Positions 18,702 through 27,599 of a DNA stretch of 64,000 nucleotides are shown piece after piece; the first letter of the stretch is position 1; each line of letters begins with the position of its first letter. The notes under the pieces were generated by a model, which was not told where the DNA came from, made no database searches, and saw only the letters and a program-made list of their open reading frames with translations. The translations under genes and the position numbers were made by a program. The stretch is from assembly GCF_002105285.1 (NCBI RefSeq), contig NZ_MUHR01000005.1:372001-436000 (forward strand), written 5' to 3'. This stretch comes from Planktotalea arctica (GTDB lineage: Bacteria > Pseudomonadota > Alphaproteobacteria > Rhodobacterales > Rhodobacteraceae).

Positions 18702-19442
18702 CTAGATGCAGCGTCCACCGTCGACTTCCATGCACACGCCGGTGATCATGCTGGCCTCGTCCGAGCACAGGAAACAGGCGGCGTTGCCCATGTCTTCGGG
18801 CGTGGAAAAGCGGCCAATGGGGATGGTGGAGAGAAATTGTGCGCGCCGCTCTGGCGTGTCCTCGCCCATGAAGGAGGCAAGGAGCGGGGTTTCACCAGCT
18901 ACGGGGTTCAGCGCGTTAACGCGTATGCCAAATGGGGCGAGTTCGACGGCCATGGTTTTGGTGGCGGTATTCATCCAGCCTTTGGAGGCGTTGTACCAGT
19001 TGAGATTGGGGCGCGGGCTTACCCCTGCAGTGGAAGCGACGTTGAGGATAGAGCCGGATTTGCGCGTCTTCATTTGGGGATTGAACGTGCGCGCAATCAG
19101 GTAGACGGATTTGCAATTTACAGTGAAAACGCGGTCGAAATCATCCTCTGATATGGTCTCCATCGGGGCGGGCAGGTGGGTGACGCCGGCGTTGTTAACG
19201 ATAATGTCCACATGGCCCATTTCCTTTATGGCGAGATCTGCCATGGCTTGAACGCTGGCACCGTCGCTGACATCGACCGTGCAGGGTGTGCCGTTGATCT
19301 CTGCGGCGATGGCTTGGGCTGCATCGGCGTTGATGTCCGCGACCATGACATGCGCGCCCACGGCGGCGAATTTGCGCGCGATGCCGGCGCCAAAGCCGGA
19401 TCCCGCGCCTGTGACGATGGCAGTTTTATTTTGTAGTCGCAT
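18702..19442 (-). CDS. SDR-family oxidoreductase
   Basis: A 246-residue classical short-chain dehydrogenase/reductase. The cofactor motif is TGAGSGFGAGIA (about 11-22), with NNAGV near 85, active-site Ser in NVASTAGVSPR, and YNASK (about 150-154) with catalytic Tyr and Lys. The motif set predicts NAD(P)-dependent oxidation or reduction of an alcohol/ketone. The ATG at 19442 was chosen because AAGGA lies about 8 nt upstream; it lies inside the end of the upstream membrane-protein gene (17-base overlap). Confidence 0.92.
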   Translation of the reverse strand: MRLQNKTAIVTGAGSGFGAGIARKFAAVGAHVMVADINADAAQAIAAEINGTPCTVDVSDGASVQAMADLAIKEMGHVDIIVNNAGVTHLPAPMETISEDDFDRVFTVNCKSVYLIARTFNPQMKTRKSGSILNVASTAGVSPRPNLNWYNASKGWMNTATKTMAVELAPFGIRVNALNPVAGETPLLASFMGEDTPERRAQFLSTIPIGRFSTPEDMGNAACFLCSDEASMITGVCMEVDGGRCI

Positions 19443-19968
19443 TGTCGTTTCCTTGTTTGGGGCGCTCACGCCACATGACGTATAGCGCGGCGAGCGCGCC
19501 TATGATTCCGCCGAAATAGCTCGCTTCGTGCATGATCGCGGCGCGCACAAAACCGATGGGATCGGAAAAGGCATCGATCATCGGCAGGTAGCCCACCAGC
19601 GTGTTTATATCGGCGATATAGCCAAAAGAGAGGCCGACAAAAGCGCCGATGCCAGTGATAGATGTGGCGACCCAAATCGCATTGAGGCCCGCGTGGAAGT
19701 AACGGCGGCGACCCGCTTGTGTGAACAGGCCGAGTGCGAAGGCAGGTAGACCCATGAGCAGGCCCATCCACCAGCTTGCCATCGCGCCGACGACGCCCGC
19801 ACCAATGCGGTTCTGCAGCACGGGGTCGATATCGAATTGCGCGAATTTGACATCGTAGAAATAGCTCGCACCAATGGTAAAGCTGATCTGATTGTGCAGC
19901 ACGCCGAAGGCGGCAGCCGCGAACATCGCGCAGAAACACAAAAGGATGAAGACGGCGAGCCTAGCCAT
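19426..19968 (-). CDS. Small polytopic membrane protein, unknown function
   Basis: A 180-residue protein with about four hydrophobic segments (roughly residues 3-23, 58-80, 93-115 and 143-163) and a charged C-terminal tail. I do not recognise the family. The ATG at 19968 gives a clean membrane start and overlaps the end of the aldehyde dehydrogenase gene by eight bases; it also overlaps the SDR gene downstream. It therefore belongs to the transport/catabolism operon, possibly as an inner-membrane accessory protein. Confidence 0.75.
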   Translation of the reverse strand: MARLAVFILLCFCAMFAAAAFGVLHNQISFTIGASYFYDVKFAQFDIDPVLQNRIGAGVVGAMASWWMGLLMGLPAFALGLFTQAGRRRYFHAGLNAIWVATSITGIGAFVGLSFGYIADINTLVGYLPMIDAFSDPIGFVRAAIMHEASYFGGIIGALAALYVMWRERPKQGNDNATTK

Positions 19969-21415
19969 GTTTGGCAGCAACGGTCTTGAGCGTGGAGAAG
20001 CCGTAGAGCGCCTCAAAACCCTTTTCGCGGCCATGTCCGGATTTGCCGATACCGCCAAAGGGAAGTTCGACGCCGCCGCCTGCACCATAGTTATTGATGA
20101 AGACTTGGCCGGATTTCAGCGCTTTTGCGAGGCGCATTTGGCGTGCGCCGTTTTCGGTCCAGATGCTCGCGACAAGGCCGTAATCGGTGCCGTTGGCTAT
20201 TCTCAGGGCGTCAGCTTCGTTCTTGAACGGGATGACGACTTGGACGGGTCCGAAGATTTCTTGCTGCGCGAGCGGGTGGTTGGGATCAGGGCAGAGCAGC
20301 AGATGGGGCGCGACGTATGCGCCTGACTTGGGGGCATCGGGGGCGACTTGGCCTGTGGCGGCGATCTGCAGGTCTTCGCCTAGCTTTAAGAACCCTGTTA
20401 CAATGTCTTTTTGACGGGAAGATATAAGAGGGCCGAGATTGAGATCGTCCATCGCGGGGCCGACTTTGAGCGCTTTGTAGCGTTCTGACATGGCTGCGAC
20501 GACCTCTTCATAGCGGCTTTGCTGAACAAGGATGCGCGATGACGCAGAGCAGGTTTGACCCGCGTTCTGGATGCCTGCGTTGACGAGGAAGGGCAGCGCT
20601 TCAGCGAGGTCGGCATCCTCAAACACGAGTTGCGGGGATTTGCCGCCAAGTTCCAGCGTGACTGGGATGACGTTTGCACCAGCGGCCTGCTGCACCAGAG
20701 CTCCTGTCGCCACGGAGCCTGTGAAAGAGATGTGTTGGACGTTTTTATGTGATGAGAGGGCTGCACCCGCCTCTGCGCCAAGTCCGGGGACAACGTTGAG
20801 CGCGCCGTTTGGCAAGCCCGCTTGCCGCGCGATTTCGGCGAACATGAGGGCGGTGAGGCAGGCTTCTTCCGCTGGCTTCAGAACCGCGGCATTGCCCATC
20901 GCCAATGCCGCGCCAACAGAGCGGCCAATGATTTGCATCGGGTAGTTCCATGGCACAATATGGCCCGTGACACCGTGGGGTTCGCGCAATGTGTAGACGG
21001 TATAGCCGTCGAGATATGGAATGGTTTCGCCGTGAACCTTGTCCGCAGCACCCCCGTAAAACTCCATGTAACGTGCCAGCGCGACAGCATCTGCGCGCGC
21101 TTGGGCGTAGGGTTTGCCCACATCGCGGGCTTCTAGCTCGGCGAGAAAATCGACGTTTTCAAGGACGAGTTGACCGATTTTTGTGAGGATACGGCCCCGT
21201 TCCAGTGCCGTTTTGCGTCCCCATTCCCCGCTCAAAGCGTTTTGCGCAGCATTGACTGCCGCGTTGATATCATCGCTTTGGCCGCGCGCGATTTGGGTTA
21301 ACTCGCTGCCGTCCGAGGGATCTATCAAGGCGATGGTCTGGCCGGATACGGGCGCGCGCCATGTGCCGTCGATCAGGCAATGGCAGGGATTGAACGGAAG
21401 TTTAGTCAGGGGCAT
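19961..21415 (-). CDS. NAD(P)-dependent aldehyde dehydrogenase
   Basis: A 484-residue aldehyde dehydrogenase of normal family length. Visible motifs are the substrate/cofactor region VPWNYP (about 150-155), FTGSVATG, the general-base glutamate in LELGGKSPQLV (about 250-260) and the nucleophilic cysteine in NAGQTCSASSR (about 284-294). It oxidises an aldehyde to an acid in the cytoplasm. The ATG at 21415 lies inside the 3' end of the ABC ATPase gene. Being cotranscribed with the importer, it may oxidise an aldehyde formed from the imported amine or amide; this is inference. Confidence 0.93.
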   Translation of the reverse strand: MPLTKLPFNPCHCLIDGTWRAPVSGQTIALIDPSDGSELTQIARGQSDDINAAVNAAQNALSGEWGRKTALERGRILTKIGQLVLENVDFLAELEARDVGKPYAQARADAVALARYMEFYGGAADKVHGETIPYLDGYTVYTLREPHGVTGHIVPWNYPMQIIGRSVGAALAMGNAAVLKPAEEACLTALMFAEIARQAGLPNGALNVVPGLGAEAGAALSSHKNVQHISFTGSVATGALVQQAAGANVIPVTLELGGKSPQLVFEDADLAEALPFLVNAGIQNAGQTCSASSRILVQQSRYEEVVAAMSERYKALKVGPAMDDLNLGPLISSRQKDIVTGFLKLGEDLQIAATGQVAPDAPKSGAYVAPHLLLCPDPNHPLAQQEIFGPVQVVIPFKNEADALRIANGTDYGLVASIWTENGARQMRLAKALKSGQVFINNYGAGGGVELPFGGIGKSGHGREKGFEALYGFSTLKTVAAKHG

Positions 21416-23003
21416 CGGCAAGTGCTTTCACATCTGGAAGGGTCGGGGCGGCGGCTATAAGGCTAGCGGTATAGGGGTGGTGCGGATTTTTAAAGACTTG
21501 GCGTGTTTCGCCGTCTTCGACAATTTCGCCGTCTTTCATCACCAAAACGCGGTCGGTTATGGTGCGCACAACGGATAGATCATGACTGATGAAGAGATAG
21601 CTTAGCTCATGGGTCTGCGTCAGCTCTGCAATCAGATCAAGAATTTGCGCGCGGATCGATACGTCTAGCGCGCTGACAGCTTCGTCGAAAATGATCAGTT
21701 CGGGATTGATAATCAGCGCGCGTGCAATGGCGATACGTTGGCGCTGGCCGCCTGAAAACGCGTGGATGTATTTGTCCGCGTCAGAAGGGTGTAGGCCTAC
21801 CGCGATAAGGGCTTCGCTGATACGGTTTTTGCGCTCTTGCCCGCGTGGTGGATCGGGGAGCAAATGGAACGGTTCGGTGATGATGCGCGCGACTTTGTGG
21901 CGGGGATTGAAGCTGCCGTACGGGTCTTGGAACACCACTTGCAAGCCGGATCGCAGGGCAGGGGGCATATCTGGTCCGACCTCTTGACCGAAGGCCGTGA
22001 TGGAGCCGCCTTGCAGCGGTTCAAGCCCTAGGATTGCGCGGGTGAGGGTGGATTTCCCGCAGCCGCTTTCCCCAACCAGTCCGATGCGCTCGCCTTTTTT
22101 GAGCGTGAAACTGACCGCGTTGACTGCACGCGTATATTCACGTGGGGCGAAGAGTTTGGTGCGCGGTTTGGGGTAATCGCGCACCGCGTCTTTGACGATC
22201 AAAAGCGCGTCTGATGGGATGTTGTTTGGCAGCGTCACTTCGTGGGCGGAGGCGGCGAAAAGCGCCTTGGTGTAATCGTGCTGCATGTTTGCGAAGAGCG
22301 TTTTGGTTTCGCCCGTTTCCACAACTTCACCGCGGCGCATGACGACAATTCGGTCGGCCATATTGGAAACCACGGCAAGGTCGTGGGTGATCATCAACAG
22401 ACCCATGCCAAAGTCCTGAACGAGGTCTTTCAAGAGGTCGATAATTTGCGCCTGGGTGGTGACATCGAGCGCGGTTGTTGGCTCATCCGCGATCAACAGG
22501 CGCGGGCGCAGCGCGATGGCCATGGCGATAACGACGCGCTGGCGTTGGCCGCCTGAAAGCTCGTGCGGAAAGCGCGCGAGGCTGTATCTTTCGGGGGGAA
22601 GGCCGACGCGCGCCAACGTCTTTTCGGCACGGTGCCGCGCCTCTTCGCGGCTGGCATCTGTGTGGAGCAGGATGGTTTCCATGACCTGATCGCCGATGCT
22701 CATCAAAGGATTGAGCGCGGTCATGGGTTCTTGGAACACCATCCCGATATCATTGCCGCGCAGTTTGCACATGTTGGCGTCGGGAGTGTTCAGCAGTTCC
22801 GTTCCATCGAGTTTGATCGAGCCAGTTGCGGCAGTTCCACGTGGCAAGAGCTGCATGACGGAAAAGGCGGTAAGCGACTTGCCAGAGCCGCTTTCACCGG
22901 TGATCGCGACGATTTCACCCTTGGCGACTTCGAGGCTGACGTTCTTCAAAATCTTCAGAGCATGGATGCTGAGACAGAGGTTTTCTATGCTCAAGAGCCT
23001 CAT
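21402..23003 (-). CDS. Fused peptide-type ABC transporter ATPase (DppD-DppF-like)
   Basis: A 533-residue protein with two complete oligopeptide/dipeptide-type ABC domains. The first has GESGSGKS (about 36-43) and LSGGQRQRV. The second has GESGCGKS (about 310-317) and FSGGQRQRI, and Walker B motifs LIADEP and IIFDEA are present. Both sites look active, unlike the sugar/nucleoside-type fusion. It energises the two permeases just upstream, with which it shares an ATGA overlap. The fusion replaces the separate D and F genes of E. coli dpp/opp. Confidence 0.94.
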   Translation of the reverse strand: MRLLSIENLCLSIHALKILKNVSLEVAKGEIVAITGESGSGKSLTAFSVMQLLPRGTAATGSIKLDGTELLNTPDANMCKLRGNDIGMVFQEPMTALNPLMSIGDQVMETILLHTDASREEARHRAEKTLARVGLPPERYSLARFPHELSGGQRQRVVIAMAIALRPRLLIADEPTTALDVTTQAQIIDLLKDLVQDFGMGLLMITHDLAVVSNMADRIVVMRRGEVVETGETKTLFANMQHDYTKALFAASAHEVTLPNNIPSDALLIVKDAVRDYPKPRTKLFAPREYTRAVNAVSFTLKKGERIGLVGESGCGKSTLTRAILGLEPLQGGSITAFGQEVGPDMPPALRSGLQVVFQDPYGSFNPRHKVARIITEPFHLLPDPPRGQERKNRISEALIAVGLHPSDADKYIHAFSGGQRQRIAIARALIINPELIIFDEAVSALDVSIRAQILDLIAELTQTHELSYLFISHDLSVVRTITDRVLVMKDGEIVEDGETRQVFKNPHHPYTASLIAAAPTLPDVKALADAPD

Positions 23004-23818
23004 GTGCGCTCCACTCTGATGCGGGGATCAAGCAGATCGCGCAGGCCATCGCCCATGAGATTGAGGCCAAGCACCGTGAGAATAATCGCACCGCCGGGGA
23101 TGAGCGCGAGGTGAGGTGCAAAGCTGACCATGGTCTGCGCATCCGCCAGCATGCGCCCCCAGCTTGGCAGCGGTGGCTGCGCGCCAAGGCCGACATAGGA
23201 TAGCCCGGCCTCGGCGAGGATGCCGAGCGAGAACTGGATCGTACCCTGCACAATCAGCAAATTGGTGACGTTGGGCAGGATATGTTCCATGGAAATGCGT
23301 GCGGGGCCTTTGCCCGAGACACGCGCGGCCATGATGAATTCGCGTTGCCACAGTGGTAGCGCGGCGCTGCGAGTGAGGCGCGCGAAAACGGGGACGTTGA
23401 AAATGCCGATGGCGATGATCGCGTTCACTGCGCCGGGGCCGAAAACAGCGGTAATCAGGATCGCGATTACCAGTGAGGGGAAGGCAAAGACCAAGTCGTT
23501 GCCGCGCATGATGACCTCGTCCAGCAGACTGCCTTGGCGCGCTGCGGCTGCGAGGCCAAGAGGGACACCAATGCTCATACCAATACCGACTGCGATCAGC
23601 GCAACGGCAATGGACGTGCGCGCACCGACCATGATCATCGAGAAAATATCGCGGCCGAAGTGATCGGTGCCGAGCCAGTTCGCAGCATTGGGCGTCTTGA
23701 GTTTATTGGGAATGTTCATCTGCGTGACGTCAAAGGGCGTCCAGACGAAACTGACAAGCGCTGCCGCAATGAAGATTGCTGATAGCACACCGCCAATGAT
23801 CAGATTGCGCGAGGTCAT
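23000..23818 (-). CDS. Peptide-type ABC transporter permease (DppC-like)
   Basis: A 272-residue inner-membrane permease with an N-terminal membrane anchor (about 6-28), the OppC-type extracytoplasmic segment LGTDHFGRDIFS, and a five-helix BPD_transp_1 core with the EAA-type loop AARVSGKGPARISMEHILPN (about 185-204). The ATG at 23818 overlaps the stop of the other permease (ATGA); the longer open frame upstream lies within that gene. It forms the heterodimeric channel with the DppB-like protein. Confidence 0.93.
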   Translation of the reverse strand: MTSRNLIIGGVLSAIFIAAALVSFVWTPFDVTQMNIPNKLKTPNAANWLGTDHFGRDIFSMIMVGARTSIAVALIAVGIGMSIGVPLGLAAAARQGSLLDEVIMRGNDLVFAFPSLVIAILITAVFGPGAVNAIIAIGIFNVPVFARLTRSAALPLWQREFIMAARVSGKGPARISMEHILPNVTNLLIVQGTIQFSLGILAEAGLSYVGLGAQPPLPSWGRMLADAQTMVSFAPHLALIPGGAIILTVLGLNLMGDGLRDLLDPRIRVERT

Positions 23819-24762
23819 GTGCGCGATCTCAGTCGTGGATCGACCCACGCATAAGCGAGATCTACGATGAAATTCACCATGATTACGGCGAACACGAGCA
23901 GCATCACGACACTCTCGACGACGATCAGATCGCGCTGCGAGATGGATTGAAAGACAAGCCGTCCAAGGCCGGGGAGATAGAAAACTTGTTCGATAATGAT
24001 CGACCCTGCGAGCAGGAACGAGAATTGCAGACCGATGATCGTGAGCACAGGAATGAGCGCGTTGCGCAGCGCGTGACGCCAAAGGGCTTGGCGTTGGTTC
24101 AAGCCCTTCGCACGGGCGGTGCGGATAAAATCCTCGTTCAGGATATCAAGCAGGGAGGAGCGCATGACCCGCGCGAGGATCGCAGCTTGGGGCAAGGCCA
24201 GCGCGATCGCAGGTAGTGTGAGCGCTTTGAAGCCAGTGAATAAACCCTCGTCCCAACCCGGAAAACCGCCGGCTGAAAACCAGCGCAGGTTGATCGCGAA
24301 TACCAAAACGAGCATCATCGCAAACCAGAAATTCGGGATCGCGACGCCAAGCTGCGTGGCACCCATAATGCTCACATCGCCCGCGCCGCCGCGCCGCGAG
24401 GCGGCGTAAATTCCAGCAGGAAAGGCGATTAGAGTCGATAGCGCGAGTGCGTACAATGCAAGAGGAAGCGAGACCCAAAGCCGGTCTGCCACCATGTCTG
24501 CGACTGGCGTGCGATAAGTGTATGACGTGCCAAAATCGCCCTGCAACATGCCGAACGTCCATGACAGATAGCGCTCCAGCTTGCTCTGGTTCAGGCCGAG
24601 TTCCTCGCGCAGCGCATCGAGCGTATCCTCCTGCGCGTTTATCCCGAGCATAAAGCTCGCTGGATCACCTGGCGCGACCTCGATCACCAGAAAGATGACG
24701 AGGCTGGCGATGATCAGGCTGATCACGAGGGACAGCAATCTTTTGAGCGAATAGCGCAGCAT
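23815..24762 (-). CDS. Peptide-type ABC transporter permease (DppB-like)
   Basis: A 315-residue DppB/OppB-type permease. An N-terminal membrane segment (about 10-30) is followed by a periplasmic stretch with APGDPASFMLG, then the permease core with the EAA loop RTARAKGLNQRQALWRHALR (about 235-254). It is the first gene of the minus-strand operon after the inverted deacetylase gene; the binding-protein gene lies on the far side of that gene in the same direction. Confidence 0.93.
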   Translation of the reverse strand: MLRYSLKRLLSLVISLIIASLVIFLVIEVAPGDPASFMLGINAQEDTLDALREELGLNQSKLERYLSWTFGMLQGDFGTSYTYRTPVADMVADRLWVSLPLALYALALSTLIAFPAGIYAASRRGGAGDVSIMGATQLGVAIPNFWFAMMLVLVFAINLRWFSAGGFPGWDEGLFTGFKALTLPAIALALPQAAILARVMRSSLLDILNEDFIRTARAKGLNQRQALWRHALRNALIPVLTIIGLQFSFLLAGSIIIEQVFYLPGLGRLVFQSISQRDLIVVESVVMLLVFAVIMVNFIVDLAYAWVDPRLRSRT

Positions 24763-24837
24763 TCGGGTACGCTAGGCGAGAGGCGTGGCAGGGTCCAGAG
24801 GGCTTGTCGCGGCGCGGATGCGTTGTATGTGAGGGGA

Positions 24838-25950
24838 ATGTTGCAACGCCCGCTTTTTATCGGCTCGGAAATTTATCGCAGTTCGTCCTATGGCGGGGCG
24901 CACCCTTTGCGCGTGCCGCGTGTATCGACCGTGATGGACCTTAGCCGTGCGCTTGGCTGGTTGCCCGATGCGCAATACGTGACCTCGCCGCGCGCGAAGC
25001 CAAAGGCGCTTTGGGCGTTCCACACGCCAGAATATGTTTCTGCGCTCGCAAGGGCAGAGCGGCGCGGCGATGTGAGCGCTGCGGAGCGCTCGCAATTTCA
25101 TTTGGGCACGCATTCCAATCCTGTGTTTGGCGAGATGTTTCGTCGCCCTGCGACGGGCGCAGGCGGTGTTATGCTCGCGGGTGAATTGCTGGCGCATGGC
25201 GGCATTGTGCATGTTCCCGGCGGTGGCACACATCACGGCATGCCGGATCGTGCAAACGGGTTTTGCTATCTCAATGATCCTGTTCTTGCGATCAAGTCGC
25301 TGCAGCACCATGGTGCCGGGCGCGTCGTTTACGTCGATATTGACGCACATCACCCCGATGGGGTGGAGGTCGGATTTAGGGGTGATCCGTTGGTGCGGAT
25401 GATTTCTGTGCATGAGGAAAAGCGCTGGCCCTTTACCGGTGCACTTGAAGAGGCTGCTGGTGGAAGTGCGTTCAACTTGCCTGTGCCGCGTGGATTCAAT
25501 GACAGCGAAATGCGGATGGTTTTGCACGAATTGATCCTGCCCTTGATTGAGTATTTTGCACCCGAAGCGATTGTGCTGCAATGTGGATCAGATGCAATTG
25601 AGGAAGATCCGCTATCGCGTTTATCCCTGTCCAATAACGCCCATGTGGAGGTCGTTCATGCTTTGATGGGGCTTGCGCCAAGGTTGCTTGTATTGGGTGG
25701 AGGAGGCTATAACCCATGGAGCGTTGGGCGTTGCTGGACACGGGTTTGGGGCGTGCTCAATGGTTTCGATGCGCCTGAATTTATGGATGCAAGGCCTGAA
25801 AGAGTTCTGCGTGGGTTAAGTTTTGAGGGAAATTCTAGAGGGCGCAATCCGCCGGAACATTGGTTTAGAACACTTGCGGATCAACCCAACGAAGGCCCTG
25901 TACGCAACGAAATACGCACGCGCATTAAAGTATTGCGCGCGCGTTCTTAG
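24838..25950 (+). CDS. Histone-deacetylase-family (AcuC-like) amidohydrolase
   Basis: A 370-residue zinc-dependent deacetylase-superfamily protein. It shows the tandem histidines GGGTHHGMPDRANGFCYLND (about 134-153), metal ligands in DIDAHHPDG, the second metal-site aspartate in GSDAIEEDPLSRL, and the transition-state tyrosine in LGGGGYNPWS. Bacterial relatives deacetylate acetylpolyamines, acetylated proteins (AcuC) or other acyl amides. The start is uncertain: TTG 24823, GTG 24829 and ATG 24838 are in frame, and the ATG was taken. It is alone on the plus strand, splitting a minus-strand transporter operon, so its substrate may be the transported compound. Confidence 0.88.
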   Translation: MLQRPLFIGSEIYRSSSYGGAHPLRVPRVSTVMDLSRALGWLPDAQYVTSPRAKPKALWAFHTPEYVSALARAERRGDVSAAERSQFHLGTHSNPVFGEMFRRPATGAGGVMLAGELLAHGGIVHVPGGGTHHGMPDRANGFCYLNDPVLAIKSLQHHGAGRVVYVDIDAHHPDGVEVGFRGDPLVRMISVHEEKRWPFTGALEEAAGGSAFNLPVPRGFNDSEMRMVLHELILPLIEYFAPEAIVLQCGSDAIEEDPLSRLSLSNNAHVEVVHALMGLAPRLLVLGGGGYNPWSVGRCWTRVWGVLNGFDAPEFMDARPERVLRGLSFEGNSRGRNPPEHWFRTLADQPNEGPVRNEIRTRIKVLRARS

Positions 25951-25957
25951 GGGAGTG

Positions 25958-25977
25958 CGAATTTTCTAGAAAATTCG
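25958..25977. terminator. Second 20-bp AT-rich palindrome between convergent genes
   Basis: CGAATTTTCTAGAAAATTCG is a perfect 20-bp palindrome seven bases after the deacetylase stop and eight bases before the end of the convergent binding-protein gene. It shares 16 of 20 positions with the palindrome at 15444-15463, and the differences are themselves symmetrical. It may be a bidirectional terminator or a protein-binding site. Confidence 0.5.
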
Positions 25978-25985
25978 AGGCCCGC

Positions 25986-27464
25986 TTAATTCGACCATGA
26001 TACGCCAGTAAGATCGGTCGCCTGCGTTGGCGCGTTCTCCCAAAGGCCCTGCACCTTGGCATCCGCGACGGTCGGGAAGGCCAGTTGGAAAAGATAGCCG
26101 TTCACATAATCCTGCGAAATCGTGGTTTGCGCCTGTGCGATCATATCGGAACGCATTGCCGGATCGGCGGTTGCATTCAACTTGGTCATAAGCGCTTGAA
26201 ACTCGGGATTGTCATACTGAAAGTAATAATCGGGTCGCGCATAGATGCCGATATCGAACGGCTCTGTGTGGCTGATCACGGTCAAGCCGAAGGTCTTGCC
26301 GCGAAATACTGTCTCCAGCCACTGCGCCCATTCCACGTTGATGATTTCGGCCTTTATGCCGACCTCAGCCAGTTGAGCCGCGATGATTTCACCGCCGCGC
26401 CGCGCGTAAGAGGGGGGCGGCAGGTGCAGCGTTGTTTCAAATCCGTCGGGCAGACCCGCTTCGGCCAGCAGCGCTTTGGACTTTGCCGGATCAAAGGCCG
26501 ACATGGCGGTCAGGTCCACATAATCGGGATTGTGCGGCGCGAAATGCGTGCCGATGGGGGTGCCATAGCCGAACAGCGCACCGTCGATGATCGCTTGGCG
26601 ATCAATCGCATGAGCAAGCGCTTTGCGCACTTTGATGTTATCGAAGGGTGGCATTTTGTTGTTGGTGGACAGGATCGTTTCGCCCTCCGAGCTGCCGACG
26701 AGGACCTGAAAACGAGGATCAGCTTCGAACTGCGGCAGATTTTCTGGGGCCGGGAAACCTGCGAAAACGTCTACGTCCTGCGCCATGACGGCGGCAAAGG
26801 CGGCTGTCGAATCAGAGATGAATTTGAACGTCGCCGTCTCTAACGCGGGGGCTGCGCCCCAATAGCTATCGTTGCGCGCCAATTCGATCTTGTCGCCCTG
26901 CACCCAGTTCACGAATTTGAACGCGCCTGTGCCAACGGGCATCTGTTTGATGTTCTCGATGCTTTCGGGCGCGACGATCACTGCATCGCCCCACGCAAGG
27001 TTAAACAGCATGGAACCATTCGCTTCCGCTAGCGTCAGCTTCACATTCATCGGGTCGACAACCATGACATCCGTGATGCCTGCATAAAGCGCCTTTTGCG
27101 CGTTTGTGCTGTCCTCTGCGCGCGCGCGATCGAGCGAGAATTTCACATCATCTGCGTCCATCGCCGTGCCATCGTGGAAGGTAACACCGGCGCGTAGTTT
27201 AAACGTATAGCTCAGACCATCGGCAGAGATTTCCCAGCTCTCGGCAAGGCCCGGAACAACCGAGCCGTCGGCCATGAAGCGCGTCAGCCCCTCGAAGACG
27301 TTGGAATAAAGCACGCTGTCGATCGCGCCTGCGGCTGCGGACGTCGGATCAAGATGTGGCGGCTCCAGTTGCAGTGCGACCGTGATATCGGATTTGGCAA
27401 AGGCTGCACCTGCCAGCAAGGCAGCGGCACTTACACCTAAAAAGAGCGTGCGAAGGTTGGACAT
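25986..27464 (-). CDS. Peptide-type ABC transporter substrate-binding protein
   Basis: A 492-residue SBP_bac_5 (DppA/OppA-like) periplasmic protein. The signal peptide is MSNLRT followed by a hydrophobic stretch, with cleavage predicted after AFA at about residue 23. The mature part shows DPTSAAAGAIDSVLYSNVFEGL and WEISADGLSYTFKLR, which are typical of the family. The ATG at 27464 was chosen for the signal peptide; the open frame extends upstream without a sensible start. Its direction matches the permease genes beyond the deacetylase gene, so it should supply them. Confidence 0.93.
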   Translation of the reverse strand: MSNLRTLFLGVSAAALLAGAAFAKSDITVALQLEPPHLDPTSAAAGAIDSVLYSNVFEGLTRFMADGSVVPGLAESWEISADGLSYTFKLRAGVTFHDGTAMDADDVKFSLDRARAEDSTNAQKALYAGITDVMVVDPMNVKLTLAEANGSMLFNLAWGDAVIVAPESIENIKQMPVGTGAFKFVNWVQGDKIELARNDSYWGAAPALETATFKFISDSTAAFAAVMAQDVDVFAGFPAPENLPQFEADPRFQVLVGSSEGETILSTNNKMPPFDNIKVRKALAHAIDRQAIIDGALFGYGTPIGTHFAPHNPDYVDLTAMSAFDPAKSKALLAEAGLPDGFETTLHLPPPSYARRGGEIIAAQLAEVGIKAEIINVEWAQWLETVFRGKTFGLTVISHTEPFDIGIYARPDYYFQYDNPEFQALMTKLNATADPAMRSDMIAQAQTTISQDYVNGYLFQLAFPTVADAKVQGLWENAPTQATDLTGVSWSN

Positions 27465-27599
27465 TTGAGACTCCCGAAGTTTGTTTGAAAAGAAGGTTAG
27501 CCACTTCGCCCAAGTCTGGCTAGCCAAAGATTGCGCGCAAATCAGGGCTTGCGGGGCGCGCGCTCTCTTTGTAAATCGCTGCTTTTGGCGAGGCAGGGC

